Shown here: piece after piece, positions 37,548 through 45,679 of the stretch
Layout: every line of letters starts with the position of its first letter
Numbering within the stretch: position 1 is the first letter of the stretch
Assembly (NCBI RefSeq): GCF_002213415.1
Contig: NZ_NJGU01000005.1
Coordinates: 186,001-250,000 of the forward strand
Source: Herbaspirillum robiniae
GTDB lineage: Bacteria > Pseudomonadota > Gammaproteobacteria > Burkholderiales > Burkholderiaceae_D
Direction: 5' to 3'
Length of the DNA stretch: 64,000 nt
The notes under the pieces: generated by a model
The model's input: the letters and a program-made list of their open reading frames with translations, nothing else
The model's database searches: none
What the model was told of the DNA's origin: nothing
Translations under genes and position numbers: made by a program

Positions 37548-37967
37548 CTAGCGGCGGCGAGCCTCGAGCAGCTCGAACACGCCCATGCCGCCCAGCATCG
37601 CCAGCACGAAGGCGAGCGCCTTGCCCTCGCCCATGCCCAGCGCCACCAGCGCCGGCCCCGGGCAAAAGCCCGCCACGCCCCAGCCGACGCCGAACAGCGC
37701 GCTGCCCAGCAACAGGCGCGGCGTAATGCCGGCCGCCACGGGCAGCTGCATGGGCAACCCCAGCCAGGAAGAAGAACGCCGGCGCGCCGCGGCGAAAGCG
37801 AACACGCCCACGCCGATGGCGCCGATCATCACGAAGGCCAGCGAGGGATCCCAGGCGCCGGCGATGTCCAGAAAGCCCAGCACCTTGGCCGGATCGGCCA
37901 TGCCGGACAGCATCAGGCCTAGGCCGAACAGCAGCCCGTTGAAAAAGGAAGCGATGGATGCGCGCAT
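37548..37967 (-). CDS. YeeE/YedE-family sulfur transporter, second half protein (DUF6691-like)
   Basis: A 139-residue membrane protein with four hydrophobic segments starting [31 protein letters not shown] carries the conserved cysteine of the YeeE/YedE family. The ATG at 37967, with GGAGG 9-14 bases upstream, is preferred to a longer frame overlapping the neighbour. With the 37972 gene it makes up a split two-part transporter of the type that imports thiosulfate or other reduced sulfur compounds. Only three bases separate the two genes. Confidence 0.88.
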   Translation of the reverse strand: MRASIASFFNGLLFGLGLMLSGMADPAKVLGFLDIAGAWDPSLAFVMIGAIGVGVFAFAAARRRSSSWLGLPMQLPVAAGITPRLLLGSALFGVGWGVAGFCPGPALVALGMGEGKALAFVLAMLGGMGVFELLEARRR

Positions 37968-37971
37968 GGCC

Positions 37972-38406
37972 TCAGCCTCCCAGCACATGGCGCAGCACAA
38001 ACACCGTGACGAACCCGGCCGCCATGAAGGTCGCCGTCGCCGCGATCGAACGCAGCGCGCCGCGCGAGATGCCGCATACCCCGTGGCCGCTGGTGCAGCC
38101 GCCCGCATAGCGGGTGCCGACGCCGACCATGAAGCCGGCCGCGATCACCGTCGGCCAGCCGGCATCGATGTGCGGTGGCGCGTGCCAGCCGGCCAGCGCG
38201 CCCAGCAGCGGCGCGGCCACCAGCCCGGCGACGAAGGCGGCGCGCCAGCCGCGTTCTCCCGAGGCCGCGCGCAGCAGGCCGCCGAGGATGCCGCTGATGC
38301 CGGCGATGCGGCCGTTGAAGAGGATCATGGCGGCCGCCGCCAGTCCGATGGCAATGCCGCCGGCCAGCGAAGGCCAGGGGGTGAAATGCGTCCAGTCGAT
38401 ATGCAT
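37972..38406 (-). CDS. YeeE/YedE-family sulfur transporter, first half protein
   Basis: A 144-residue inner-membrane protein with four to five hydrophobic segments. It has [16 protein letters not shown] near the start and the family motif [20 protein letters not shown] with the conserved cysteine used in sulfur relay. It should pair with the product of the downstream gene. No sulfurtransferase, TusA or ArsR-type regulator gene is adjacent, unlike in many such loci. Confidence 0.88.
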   Translation of the reverse strand: MHIDWTHFTPWPSLAGGIAIGLAAAAMILFNGRIAGISGILGGLLRAASGERGWRAAFVAGLVAAPLLGALAGWHAPPHIDAGWPTVIAAGFMVGVGTRYAGGCTSGHGVCGISRGALRSIAATATFMAAGFVTVFVLRHVLGG

Positions 38407-38465
38407 GGTGGAGTTCCGTTCAGGATCGAAGCGCCATTATAGGAAGTCGCGGCGCTGCAAACGGA

Positions 38466-38497
38466 AACGCCCGCGTCCTGGGAAGAACGCGGGCGTT
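38466..38497. other. perfect inverted repeat downstream of the porin gene
   Basis: AACGCCCGCGT (38466-38476) and its complement (38487-38497) enclose a ten-base loop between the porin stop and the YeeE pair start. There is no T-run, but it may still end or protect the porin message. Confidence 0.5.
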
Positions 38498-38608
38498 GCG
38501 GGCCTGCCGGGAAGACAAGGCCTGCGGGCACTACAGGGGAAACTTCACGCGGGATGGACGGCTGGCGCCGCCGTCCCGCGTCGCGCTTCATGCGCGGCGT
38601 TCATCCGA

Positions 38609-39799
38609 TCAGAAGTTGTGGATGATGCCGGCGTTGAAGGCGTTCTGGCTGCCGTCCGAACCAGGAGCCTGGCCGTTGGAAACGCCCGGGTTGTAGGTGT
38701 CGGAAGCGCGCAGGTTGCGGTAGATCGCGTACAGGCTGGTGCGCTTGGACAGGGCGTACTTGGCGCCCAGGTTCAGCTGCAGCAGGTGGCCGTCGGAGGC
38801 GCCGACGAAGCTGGCCTTGGTGTACTGCACTGCGCCCAGCAGCGACAGGGCCGGGGTCAGGCCGTAGTTCACGCCGATGTCGAAGATGTCGTTCTTCTCG
38901 TTGTTCACGCCGCCGACCAGGTACTGGCCGGTGGTGTCAGCCGCGTAGCTGGCCGAGGAAGCGGCCGAGAACGAGGAGGATGCGCCGGCGGTCGCCAGCG
39001 GCAGCTTCACGCGCGACCAGGAGCCGTACACCTTGGCCGGGCCGAACTGGTAGGACGAAGCCAGGGTCCAGGTCTTCAGGCAAGTGTCGCCGGAGGAGCC
39101 GGCGGCGTTGGTGCACGAGGTGGCGTTGGTCGAGTTGACGTCGCTGGCGCCCGAGGTGCCGCCCTTCTTGGACTGGAAGTAGGACAGGCCGATGTTGAAC
39201 GGGCCGTTCGAGTAGGCGCCGCCGATGCCGAAGGACTGGCCTGCGGTGTTCTGGCCGGCTTGCTCGCCGAAGCCGTAGATCAGGCTGCCGTAGAAGCCGT
39301 TGTAGTTGTTGGTGTTGTAGCGGATCGAGTTGTTCACGCGCTCGCCGTTGGTGCGGTCCAGGTCACGTGCGTGAGCCTGGCTGACCATGCCGCCGAAGTC
39401 GGCCACGGAGGTGAAGGCGGCGATATCGTCGGTGAAGTCCTTTTGACGACCCAGCAGCACGGTGCCGAAGCCGCCGGACAGGCCCACGGTCGAAGTACGG
39501 CCCCACAGGGTGCCGTTCTGGGCGGCTGCGCCGTTATCCAGGTTGAAACCGTTTTCCAGGTTGAACAGCGCCTTCATGCCGCCGCCCAGGTCTTCGCTGC
39601 CCTTGAAGCCGATGCGCGAACCCTTGATCGCACCGGAGTCGACGCCCATGCGGTTGCCGTTGCCGGTACCGGTGGTGGCGACCTTGCTGTTGTAGGACAG
39701 GCTGGCGTCGATGATGCCGTAGATGGTGACCGAGCTTTGCGCGTGTGCCACGCCGGCGAAGGCGCCCAGCACTGCCAGTGCCAAGAGGGACTTTTTCAT
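38609..39799 (-). CDS. Gram-negative trimeric porin (Omp32/OmpC-like)
   Basis: A 396-residue outer-membrane porin. The signal peptide MKKSLLALAVLGAFAGVAHA is followed by QSSVTIYGIIDASL, the typical betaproteobacterial porin start. It has RIGFKGSEDLGGG, ALFNLENGF and VGLSGGFGTVLLGRQ, and ends in the barrel-assembly signal with terminal Phe (GIIHNF). A Cys pair (TSCTNAAGSSGDTC) lies in a loop. GGAG seven bases upstream supports the ATG at 39799; a longer frame lacks the signal context. It is a general channel for small solutes. Confidence 0.95.
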   Translation of the reverse strand: MKKSLLALAVLGAFAGVAHAQSSVTIYGIIDASLSYNSKVATTGTGNGNRMGVDSGAIKGSRIGFKGSEDLGGGMKALFNLENGFNLDNGAAAQNGTLWGRTSTVGLSGGFGTVLLGRQKDFTDDIAAFTSVADFGGMVSQAHARDLDRTNGERVNNSIRYNTNNYNGFYGSLIYGFGEQAGQNTAGQSFGIGGAYSNGPFNIGLSYFQSKKGGTSGASDVNSTNATSCTNAAGSSGDTCLKTWTLASSYQFGPAKVYGSWSRVKLPLATAGASSSFSAASSASYAADTTGQYLVGGVNNEKNDIFDIGVNYGLTPALSLLGAVQYTKASFVGASDGHLLQLNLGAKYALSKRTSLYAIYRNLRASDTYNPGVSNGQAPGSDGSQNAFNAGIIHNF

Positions 39800-40335
39800 G
39801 GAGAACTCCAAAGTTTGTTGAATTGCTGTTTGATTGTTGGCAACTCGTGCGCCTATCCGGACTAACGAGCCACCCAAGCTTCCAGAGAGAAATATCAAGA
39901 ATGCTTAATTCATTTAATCAAAATTTATTTTCTCAAACAATTTATCTTTTTAATTTTGTGTTTTTATTCTTATTTTTGTCTCATTATTACAACTTAATGT
40001 CGATAAGAATAGAGACGTAAAAAATGCCGGCTCGCGATTTCAATCGAGACGAAGACGCAACAATGATGCAAATAAACAACGCATTGTTGGCATCGCCCCG
40101 ACCGCTCACGGCCGGCAAAAAGCCCTTGGCATCGTCCGGCGCAAGGAAAGGCGCCGGACAAGACCGCGGGCGGACAAGCCTGCACTGGGGACATCTCTCA
40201 CGTGAACACCCGGCCCCGGGCCGTCCGCAGTCGATCGCGGGCGGCCGCCGCAGGCTAGCCACTAGGAGCTGTTGCTAGGGCGGTTCGCTTGCCCGTACCG
40301 GGCGCCATCGGCCCCGGCTTCCAGGCGCTTCCCTC
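39800..40335. other. porin upstream region, AT-rich, no gene recognised
   Basis: Bases 39890-40020 are strikingly AT-rich for this genome (runs such as TTTAATTTTGTGTTTTTATT), which fits a strong porin promoter or UP-like/nucleoid-protein-binding DNA. The remainder to 40335 holds no gene I can support and no clear repeat. Confidence 0.5.
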
Positions 40336-40590
40336 TCAATAGTGGAAGCGGCACTGGTGTACCACGATGCGGTCGCGCAGCCGCTCGAACACCAGCCGGT
40401 GTTCGGCGGTCAGGCGCACCGCGCACAGACCCTGCAGGCGCAGCGGCAAGGCCGAGACCTGTTGCGGCGGCAGGCTTTCGCCGTCGCGCAGGCGACGCAG
40501 CAGGCGTGCGATGCGGCGCGCCAGTTCGCTGTCCTGGCGGCGCCAGAAGGCGAAGTCTTCCATCGCCATCGGGGTCATGAACAGTTTCAT
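40336..40590 (-). CDS. YoeB-like toxin (Txe/YoeB family mRNA interferase)
   Basis: An 84-residue protein, the same length as E. coli YoeB and alignable without gaps. It has the ending CRFHY with His83 and Tyr84, and RLTAEHRLVF with Arg65. Residue 46, the catalytic-base Glu in E. coli YoeB, is Ser here, so activity may be weak or rely on another residue. The start ATG at 40590 overlaps the antitoxin stop (ATGA), typical of such pairs. When active it would cleave mRNA in the ribosome A site. Confidence 0.9.
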   Translation of the reverse strand: MKLFMTPMAMEDFAFWRRQDSELARRIARLLRRLRDGESLPPQQVSALPLRLQGLCAVRLTAEHRLVFERLRDRIVVHQCRFHY

Positions 40591-40829
40591 TCGACCTCCG
40601 GCTGCGACAGGAACTCGGTGCGCAGCTGCTGCAGGCTGCGCAGCAGGCGGTCGGCGTTGACGTCGGTGGCGAACAGGTGGGCGGCGTCCTGCAGCGAGCG
40701 CCATACCGATTCCTTGACGATGACCAGGTTTTCGCCGCTGTCGCGGGTGACGACCACCTCGTCGATATCGGCCAGCTCAAGGATGTCGGGCAGGCGGTCG
40801 TTCAATTGATTGGCGTTGAAGGAGTACAT
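40587..40829 (-). CDS. YefM-like antitoxin (Phd/YefM family)
   Basis: An 80-residue protein starting MYSFNANQLNDRLPDILELA. VVTRDSGENLVIVKESVWRSLQDAAHLF corresponds, in outline, to the YefM core [26 protein letters not shown]. The acidic C-terminus (QPEVE) should bind the toxin. AGAGGA six bases upstream supports the start. It precedes and overlaps the toxin gene and should neutralise it and repress the pair. Confidence 0.9.
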   Translation of the reverse strand: MYSFNANQLNDRLPDILELADIDEVVVTRDSGENLVIVKESVWRSLQDAAHLFATDVNADRLLRSLQQLRTEFLSQPEVE

Positions 40830-40936
40830 GGGATCCTCTTGTTGTTCTGTACGGCGGCAATGCACGGGCCGGCGGCGCGACCCGTATCCCTCGCGGGAGC
40901 GTGCGCCGGGCGGCTCGGGCCGCGCCGGCGGGCGCA

Positions 40937-41326
40937 TCAATAACCGCGGTAGAGGCCCTGCGGATCGGGGTTCTTCTGGTACTCGGCCAGCTCGGCCTGG
41001 ACCTGGGCGCGGCTCTTGGTGGACACGAACTCGGGCAGCTTCGGGTAGTAGGCGTCGCCGACGTTGACCAGGCCGCGGGCCTGGGCTTCCTTCAGCTCGG
41101 CGATCACCTGGGCGCGGGTCTTGGTGGAGACGAAGGCCGGCGTCTTGGGGAAGTCGGCGTCGCCGATGGCGATGCTGCCGTCGGCGCGGGCCTGCTTCAG
41201 TTCTTCGATGACCTGGGCGCGGGTCTTGCCCTGGACGGCGGTGGATTGGGCGTAAGCGGTGTCGGCCATCACGATGCCGCTTGTGGCGGCCAGTGCGACG
41301 GCGATGAGGAGATGACGGGTATTCAT
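40937..41326 (-). CDS. DUF4148 domain-containing exported protein with three repeats
   Basis: A 129-residue protein with a signal peptide (MNTRHLLIAVALAATSGIVMADTAYA in outline; cleavage around residue 26). The mature part is built from repeats of 35 residues beginning KTRAQVIEEL (34), KTRAQVIAEL (69) and KSRAQVQAEL (104, shortened). DUF4148 proteins are abundant in Burkholderiales and of unknown function. The near-identical repeats suggest internal duplication. It has no obvious partner gene. Confidence 0.88.
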   Translation of the reverse strand: MNTRHLLIAVALAATSGIVMADTAYAQSTAVQGKTRAQVIEELKQARADGSIAIGDADFPKTPAFVSTKTRAQVIAELKEAQARGLVNVGDAYYPKLPEFVSTKSRAQVQAELAEYQKNPDPQGLYRGY

Positions 41327-41921
41327 GTTGTGCTTTCTTCTTACAGTACGGCTTGATGCAAATTTGGACTTGGTCGGCGCCCTGCTGCATTTGCATGAAA
41401 CGGCGTGAGGCGCTGGTAGCCGCAGAAGAACTGATGTGTCATCCGGGCTGCAGATGAACTTTAATCTTTACGAAAACATAGAAAAACATTGCCCAAGGAA
41501 AGTGATCATTTCCAAAAACGGAACAATAAGGGTATTGACGCGCTTGGCTCGCATTTCTTGTGGACAAATGTCCGGCGATGCCGAAACGGATCGCGCAAGC
41601 GCTCACACGCGACAAAATGAAGAAGGGAAATGCGCAGCCGTGGAAATCCCGGAGCACGGGAACAGGCTCGCACGAGAACCCGCCGGGCAACCGAAGAAGC
41701 TATGCCACATGCGGCTTTGCGGGGCGTTCTAAGATGATTCGGTTATATGTATAGGCGAAAATTTATTTTCCCCTTATAACCGAGCCGACTTAAAATAGCG
41801 CCTTCTTATAAAAATATCGATGGCAGTGGAGACTTGTGGTTTTGTTCTCGCCCGCGGCGTCTCCTGAGGCCTGCGGCGGCGGTGCGAACAGCAAGGGCCC
41901 GCTGCCATTTCTATTCCCATC
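41327..41921. other. intergenic region between the DUF4148 gene and metN
   Basis: 595 bases with no gene I can support; one open frame (41436-41732, plus) lacks a ribosome-binding site and recognisable content. The right end (41730-41830) is AT-rich and should hold the metNIQ promoter, including the inverted repeat at 41739-41783. Confidence 0.5.
41739..41783 (+). promoter_or_regulatory. inverted repeat upstream of metN
   Basis: TCGGTTATA (41739-41747) and TATAACCGA (41775-41783) are perfect complements with a 27-base AT-rich spacer, about 140 bases before metN. It may be paired operator half-sites or a hairpin in the leader. No known methionine riboswitch pattern was recognised. Confidence 0.4.
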
Positions 41922-42959
41922 ATGATCGAAATCCAAGCTGTTACCCAGCGCTTCGGCAATGTCGAGGCGGTGCGCGACGTCGAGCTGACGATCCGCAAAG
42001 GCGAGATCTTCGGCATCATCGGCCGCAGCGGCGCCGGCAAGAGCACGCTGGTGCGCACCCTGAACCTGCTGAACCGCCCGACCTCGGGCCGCATCCTCCT
42101 CGACGGCCAGGACCTGACCGCGCTGTCGTCCGACCAGCTGCGCGAAGCGCGCCGCGGCATCGGCATGATCTTCCAGCACTTCAACCTGCTGTCCTCGCGC
42201 ACCGTGTACGACAACATCGCGCTGCCGCTGGAACTGGCCGGCAAGTCCAAGGCCGAGATCGCCAGGAAGGTCGAGCCGCTGCTGGAGCTGGTCGGCCTGA
42301 CCCAGCTGAAGAACCGCTATCCGGCGCAGATCTCCGGCGGCCAGAAGCAGCGCGTGGGCATCGCGCGCGCGCTGGCCAACGACCCCAAGGTGCTGCTCTC
42401 CGACGAGGCCACCTCGGCGCTGGATCCCGAGACCACCCGCTCGATCCTCGAGCTGCTGCGCAAGATCAACAAGGAGCTGGGCCTGACCATCGTGCTGATC
42501 ACGCACCAGATGGAAGTGATCAAGGACATCTGCGACCGCGTGGCCGTGATGGAAGCCGGCCAGGTGATCGAACAGGGCGAAGTGCTGGACGTGTTCCGCC
42601 AGCCCAAACATGAGGTCACCCGCGCGCTGATCGGCGACGTGATCGCCCATGAACTGCCCAAGGGCGTGCTGGCGCGCCTGCGCGAGCGCCTGGCGCGCGC
42701 CGAGGCCGGCCAGGGCACCGACCACCTGTTCCGCTTCGCCTTCACCGGCAACGACGTGGACCAGCCGCACCTGTCGGAAGCGGTGCGCCGCTTCAACCTG
42801 AACTTCAACATCCTGCACGGCCAGATCGACGAGATCCAGGGCCAGGCCTTCGGCTCGCTGGCGATCCTCGCCAACGGCGCCCAGGAAGACATCAACAAAG
42901 CCATGCAATACCTGCGCGAGCAGGGCGTCGTCGTAGAGGAGCTCAACCATGTCATCTGA
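41922..42959 (+). CDS. metN: methionine ABC transporter ATP-binding protein MetN
   Basis: A 345-residue ATPase: Walker [10 protein letters not shown], signature ISGGQKQR, Walker [14 protein letters not shown] and the switch histidine (LITHQME). A C-terminal NIL domain of about 80 residues ([18 protein letters not shown]...), which binds methionine for trans-inhibition, distinguishes MetN from other ATPases. It heads metN-metI-metQ and overlaps metI by 11 bases. The ribosome-binding site is weak. Confidence 0.96.
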   Translation: MIEIQAVTQRFGNVEAVRDVELTIRKGEIFGIIGRSGAGKSTLVRTLNLLNRPTSGRILLDGQDLTALSSDQLREARRGIGMIFQHFNLLSSRTVYDNIALPLELAGKSKAEIARKVEPLLELVGLTQLKNRYPAQISGGQKQRVGIARALANDPKVLLSDEATSALDPETTRSILELLRKINKELGLTIVLITHQMEVIKDICDRVAVMEAGQVIEQGEVLDVFRQPKHEVTRALIGDVIAHELPKGVLARLRERLARAEAGQGTDHLFRFAFTGNDVDQPHLSEAVRRFNLNFNILHGQIDEIQGQAFGSLAILANGAQEDINKAMQYLREQGVVVEELNHVI

Positions 42960-43602
42960 ACTGATCGATCTGTTCGTCAGCTCCTTCGGCGAAACCCTGA
43001 TGATGGTGCTGATCTCCGGCGTGGTCGGCTCGGTGCTGGGCATTCCGCTGGGCATCGCGCTGCACCTGACCGACCGCGGCGGCATCCTGCCCAACGTCGC
43101 GTTCAACCGCATCGCCGGCCTGCTGGTCAACGCCGTGCGCTCCACCCCCTTCATCATCCTGCTGGTGGCGGTGATTCCGATGACGCGTTTCTTCGTCGGC
43201 ACCTCGATCGGCACCGCTGCCGCCATCGTGCCGCTGACGATCGCCGCCGCGCCCTTCATCGCGCGCCTGGTCGAGACCGCCCTGCGCGAGGTCGACCGCG
43301 GCCTGGTGGAGGCCGCCCAGGCCATGGGCGCCACCACGTGGCAAATCATTTACAAGGTCTTGGTGCCTGAAGCATTTGCTGGTATCGTCGCCGGTCTCAC
43401 GATCACGTTCGTCAGCCTGGTCGGCTATTCGGCCATGGCCGGCGCGATCGGCGGCGGCGGCCTGGGCGACCTGGGCATCCGTTACGGCTATCAGCGCTTC
43501 CTGCCGGAAGTGATGCTGGCCGTGGTGCTGATCCTGATCGTTTTCGTGCAGCTGGTGCAGTCGCTGGGAGACCTGCTGGTACGCAGGCTGAGCCACCGCT
43601 AA
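42949..43602 (+). CDS. metI: methionine ABC transporter permease MetI
   Basis: A 217-residue inner-membrane permease with five to six helices and the ABC permease EAA-loop ([22 protein letters not shown] in outline). [16 protein letters not shown] and [18 protein letters not shown] are typical of MetI. It overlaps metN, and metQ follows 85 bases downstream. It imports methionine, probably both isomers. Confidence 0.95.
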   Translation: MSSELIDLFVSSFGETLMMVLISGVVGSVLGIPLGIALHLTDRGGILPNVAFNRIAGLLVNAVRSTPFIILLVAVIPMTRFFVGTSIGTAAAIVPLTIAAAPFIARLVETALREVDRGLVEAAQAMGATTWQIIYKVLVPEAFAGIVAGLTITFVSLVGYSAMAGAIGGGGLGDLGIRYGYQRFLPEVMLAVVLILIVFVQLVQSLGDLLVRRLSHR

Positions 43603-43687
43603 AAGCGCAGGCCGCCGCCCGCAGTACTGAAACAAACCGCCGCTACCCGCCGCGGCTATTACAAAGACAAAGACCGAAAGGAAAGTC

Positions 43688-44485
43688 ATGAACCGTCGTC
43701 AGTTGATTCAATTCGTTGCAGGCCTGGGCGTCGCTGCCAGCCTGATCTCCGCTCCCGTGCTGGCCGCAGACCAGATCAAGATGGGCGTGACCGCAGGTCC
43801 GCACGCCGAGATCATGGAACAGGTCAAGAAGCTGCTCGCCAAGGACGGCGTGGAGATGAAGATCATCGAGTTCACCGACTACATCCAGCCCAACGCCGCC
43901 CTGGCCGCCGGCGACCTGGACGCCAACTCCTACCAGCACCAGCCCTACCTGGATGCGCAGGTGAAGGACCGCGGCTACAAGTTCGTCAGCGTGGGCACCA
44001 CCATCACCTTCCCGATGGGCATCTACTCCAAGAAGGTCAAGTCGCTGGACGACCTGAAGCAGGGCGCCCGCATCGGCGTGCCGAACGACCCGACCAACGG
44101 CGGCCGCGCGCTGCTGGTGCTGCAAGCCAAGGGCGTGATCAAGCTCAAGGCCGACGCCGGCCTGAAGGCTACCCCGCTGGACATCGTCGACAACCCGAAG
44201 AAGGTCAAGATCGTCGAACTGGACGCCGCCCAGCTGCCGCGTTCGCTGGATGACTTCGACGCCGCCGTGATCAACGGCAACTTCGCCGAATCCGCCGGCC
44301 TGTCGCCGACCAAGGACGCCATCTCCGTGGAAGCCTCCACCGGCCCCTACGCCAACGTGCTGGCCGTGCGCGCCGCCGACAAGGACAAGCCGTGGGTGGC
44401 CAAGCTGGTCAAGGCTTATCACAGCCCGGAAGTGAAGAAGTTCGTGCTGGAAAAGTACAAGGGTTCCGTGATCACCTCCTGGTAA
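43688..44485 (+). CDS. metQ: methionine-binding protein MetQ (NlpA family)
   Basis: A 265-residue periplasmic protein starting MNRRQLIQFVAGLGVAASL. The signal ends at VLAA (near residue 27), without a clear lipobox cysteine, so it is probably soluble rather than a lipoprotein. The NlpA-family core is plain: KMGVTAGPHAEIMEQ, EFTDYIQPNAALAAGDLDAN, FPMGIYSKKV and IGVPNDPTNGGRALLVLQ. It delivers methionine to MetNI. The operon ends at the hairpin at 44535-44563. Confidence 0.95.
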   Translation: MNRRQLIQFVAGLGVAASLISAPVLAADQIKMGVTAGPHAEIMEQVKKLLAKDGVEMKIIEFTDYIQPNAALAAGDLDANSYQHQPYLDAQVKDRGYKFVSVGTTITFPMGIYSKKVKSLDDLKQGARIGVPNDPTNGGRALLVLQAKGVIKLKADAGLKATPLDIVDNPKKVKIVELDAAQLPRSLDDFDAAVINGNFAESAGLSPTKDAISVEASTGPYANVLAVRAADKDKPWVAKLVKAYHSPEVKKFVLEKYKGSVITSW

Positions 44486-44534
44486 TCCGCCCCTTCCCTG
44501 CGCCTGCGACTATTCGCCGGGCGCAGGGCGCATG

Positions 44535-44563
44535 AAAAAAGCCCACCGCATGGTGGGCTTTTT
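44535..44563. terminator. bidirectional Rho-independent terminator
   Basis: GCCCACC-GCAT-GGTGGGC is flanked by six A and five T between the convergent metQ and GTPase genes. It serves both transcripts. Confidence 0.92.
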
Positions 44564-44589
44564 CATTGGCCGCGCGGCCTGCGATCCGC

Positions 44590-45549
44590 TCAGTCGCGCC
44601 GCTCGCGGTGGTCCGGCGCATTGCGCCAGTCGTAGTCCTCTTCCTCTTCTTCGTCCTCTTCGGGCAAGGCATCGGGATTGTCGGTGGACTGGTAGGTGGC
44701 CAGCAGCTCGGCGCGCGAGGCCGGCGTTTCCAGCGAGATGCGGCCCAGCGCGCCGCTGCGGTAGTCCTGCAGGAAGATGTGCGAGGCCTTCTCGAAATCG
44801 TAGTCGCCGCCCTTGAGGCGGAAACCGCGCTTGGCCGCCACGCCCTCCACCACCGCCACGCCGTCCATGCCGTCGGTGTTGAAGCCGTAACGCGCCTTGA
44901 GCAGCTGCGCATAGCGTTGCAGCAGCAGGTCGGCCAGGAAGGTGGCGACCTCTTCCTCGATCAGCGCATTGCTGCCCACGGCGTGGCTGGCGGCCAGCAT
45001 CAGGCCGTCGCTGGGGTGCTCGATCTTGGGCCACAGCATGCCGGGCGTATCGGTGAGCACCATGTTGTTGCCCAGGTAGAGGCGCTGCTGGGTCTTGGTC
45101 ACGGCCGGCTCGTCGCCCACCGCGGCCACGCGCTTTTTCAGCAGCGCGTTCATCAGCGTCGACTTGCCCACGTTGGGAATGCCCATGATCATGATGCGCA
45201 GCGGCTTCAGGGCGGTGCCGCGATGCGGCGCGACCTGGATGGCCAGCTTGGGAATGCGCGCCACGTCGGAGGGCTTCTTGCACGACAGCGCCACGGCGGT
45301 GACGCCCTTCTGGGCGTTGTAGTGCTCGATCCAGGCTTGCGTGGCGACCGGGTCGGCCATGTCGGTCTTGTTCAGGATCTTCAGGCAGGGACGCTGGCGG
45401 GCATTGCGCAGCTGCTCGATCATCGGGTTGCAGCTGGCCTGCGGCAGGCGTGCGTCGACCACTTCGATCACCAGATCGACTTTTTCCATGGTCTCCGCCG
45501 CTTTCCTGCGGGCGGAGTTCATGTGGCCGGGGAACCATTGGATGGACAT
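44590..45549 (-). CDS. ylqF: YlqF/RbgA-type circularly permuted ribosome biogenesis GTPase
   Basis: A 319-residue GTPase starting MSIQWFPGHMNSARRKAAE. The motif order is permuted: G4 NKTD (about 60) comes before G1 GIPNVGKST (about 123) and G3 DTPG (about 167), as in YlqF/RbgA/YawG proteins. The C-terminal half has IEEEVATFLADLL; the tail is strongly acidic (PEEDEEEEEDYD). It probably assists assembly of the large ribosomal subunit. It appears monocistronic. Confidence 0.93.
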   Translation of the reverse strand: MSIQWFPGHMNSARRKAAETMEKVDLVIEVVDARLPQASCNPMIEQLRNARQRPCLKILNKTDMADPVATQAWIEHYNAQKGVTAVALSCKKPSDVARIPKLAIQVAPHRGTALKPLRIMIMGIPNVGKSTLMNALLKKRVAAVGDEPAVTKTQQRLYLGNNMVLTDTPGMLWPKIEHPSDGLMLAASHAVGSNALIEEEVATFLADLLLQRYAQLLKARYGFNTDGMDGVAVVEGVAAKRGFRLKGGDYDFEKASHIFLQDYRSGALGRISLETPASRAELLATYQSTDNPDALPEEDEEEEEDYDWRNAPDHRERRD

Positions 45550-45618
45550 GCGGGATTCTTCTTTCTGATGCGTATTTCGTCTAACCCTCTATTTTAAGGC
45601 CCCGCCCCCACATTCCCT

Positions 45619-45655
45619 AAAAAAACAGCCTGCCGCGCGCAATGCGGGGCAGGCT
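45619..45655 (-). terminator. Rho-independent terminator of the MFS gene
   Basis: AGCCTGCC (45627-45634) pairs with GGCAGGCT (45648-45655) around a GC-rich loop. Seven T follow on the minus strand. It lies 25 bases after the transporter stop. Confidence 0.85.
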
Positions 45656-45679
45656 CTTGGTCGAGGAACAACAGTTGGC

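Noticed and set aside
38466..38497. Hairpin as a canonical terminator of the porin gene
   Set aside because: The stem is perfect but no T-run follows on either strand, so it is listed only as an inverted repeat.
41436..41732. 98-codon plus-strand frame in the gap before metN
   Set aside because: No ribosome-binding site, no recognisable motif and a mixed composition; probably chance.
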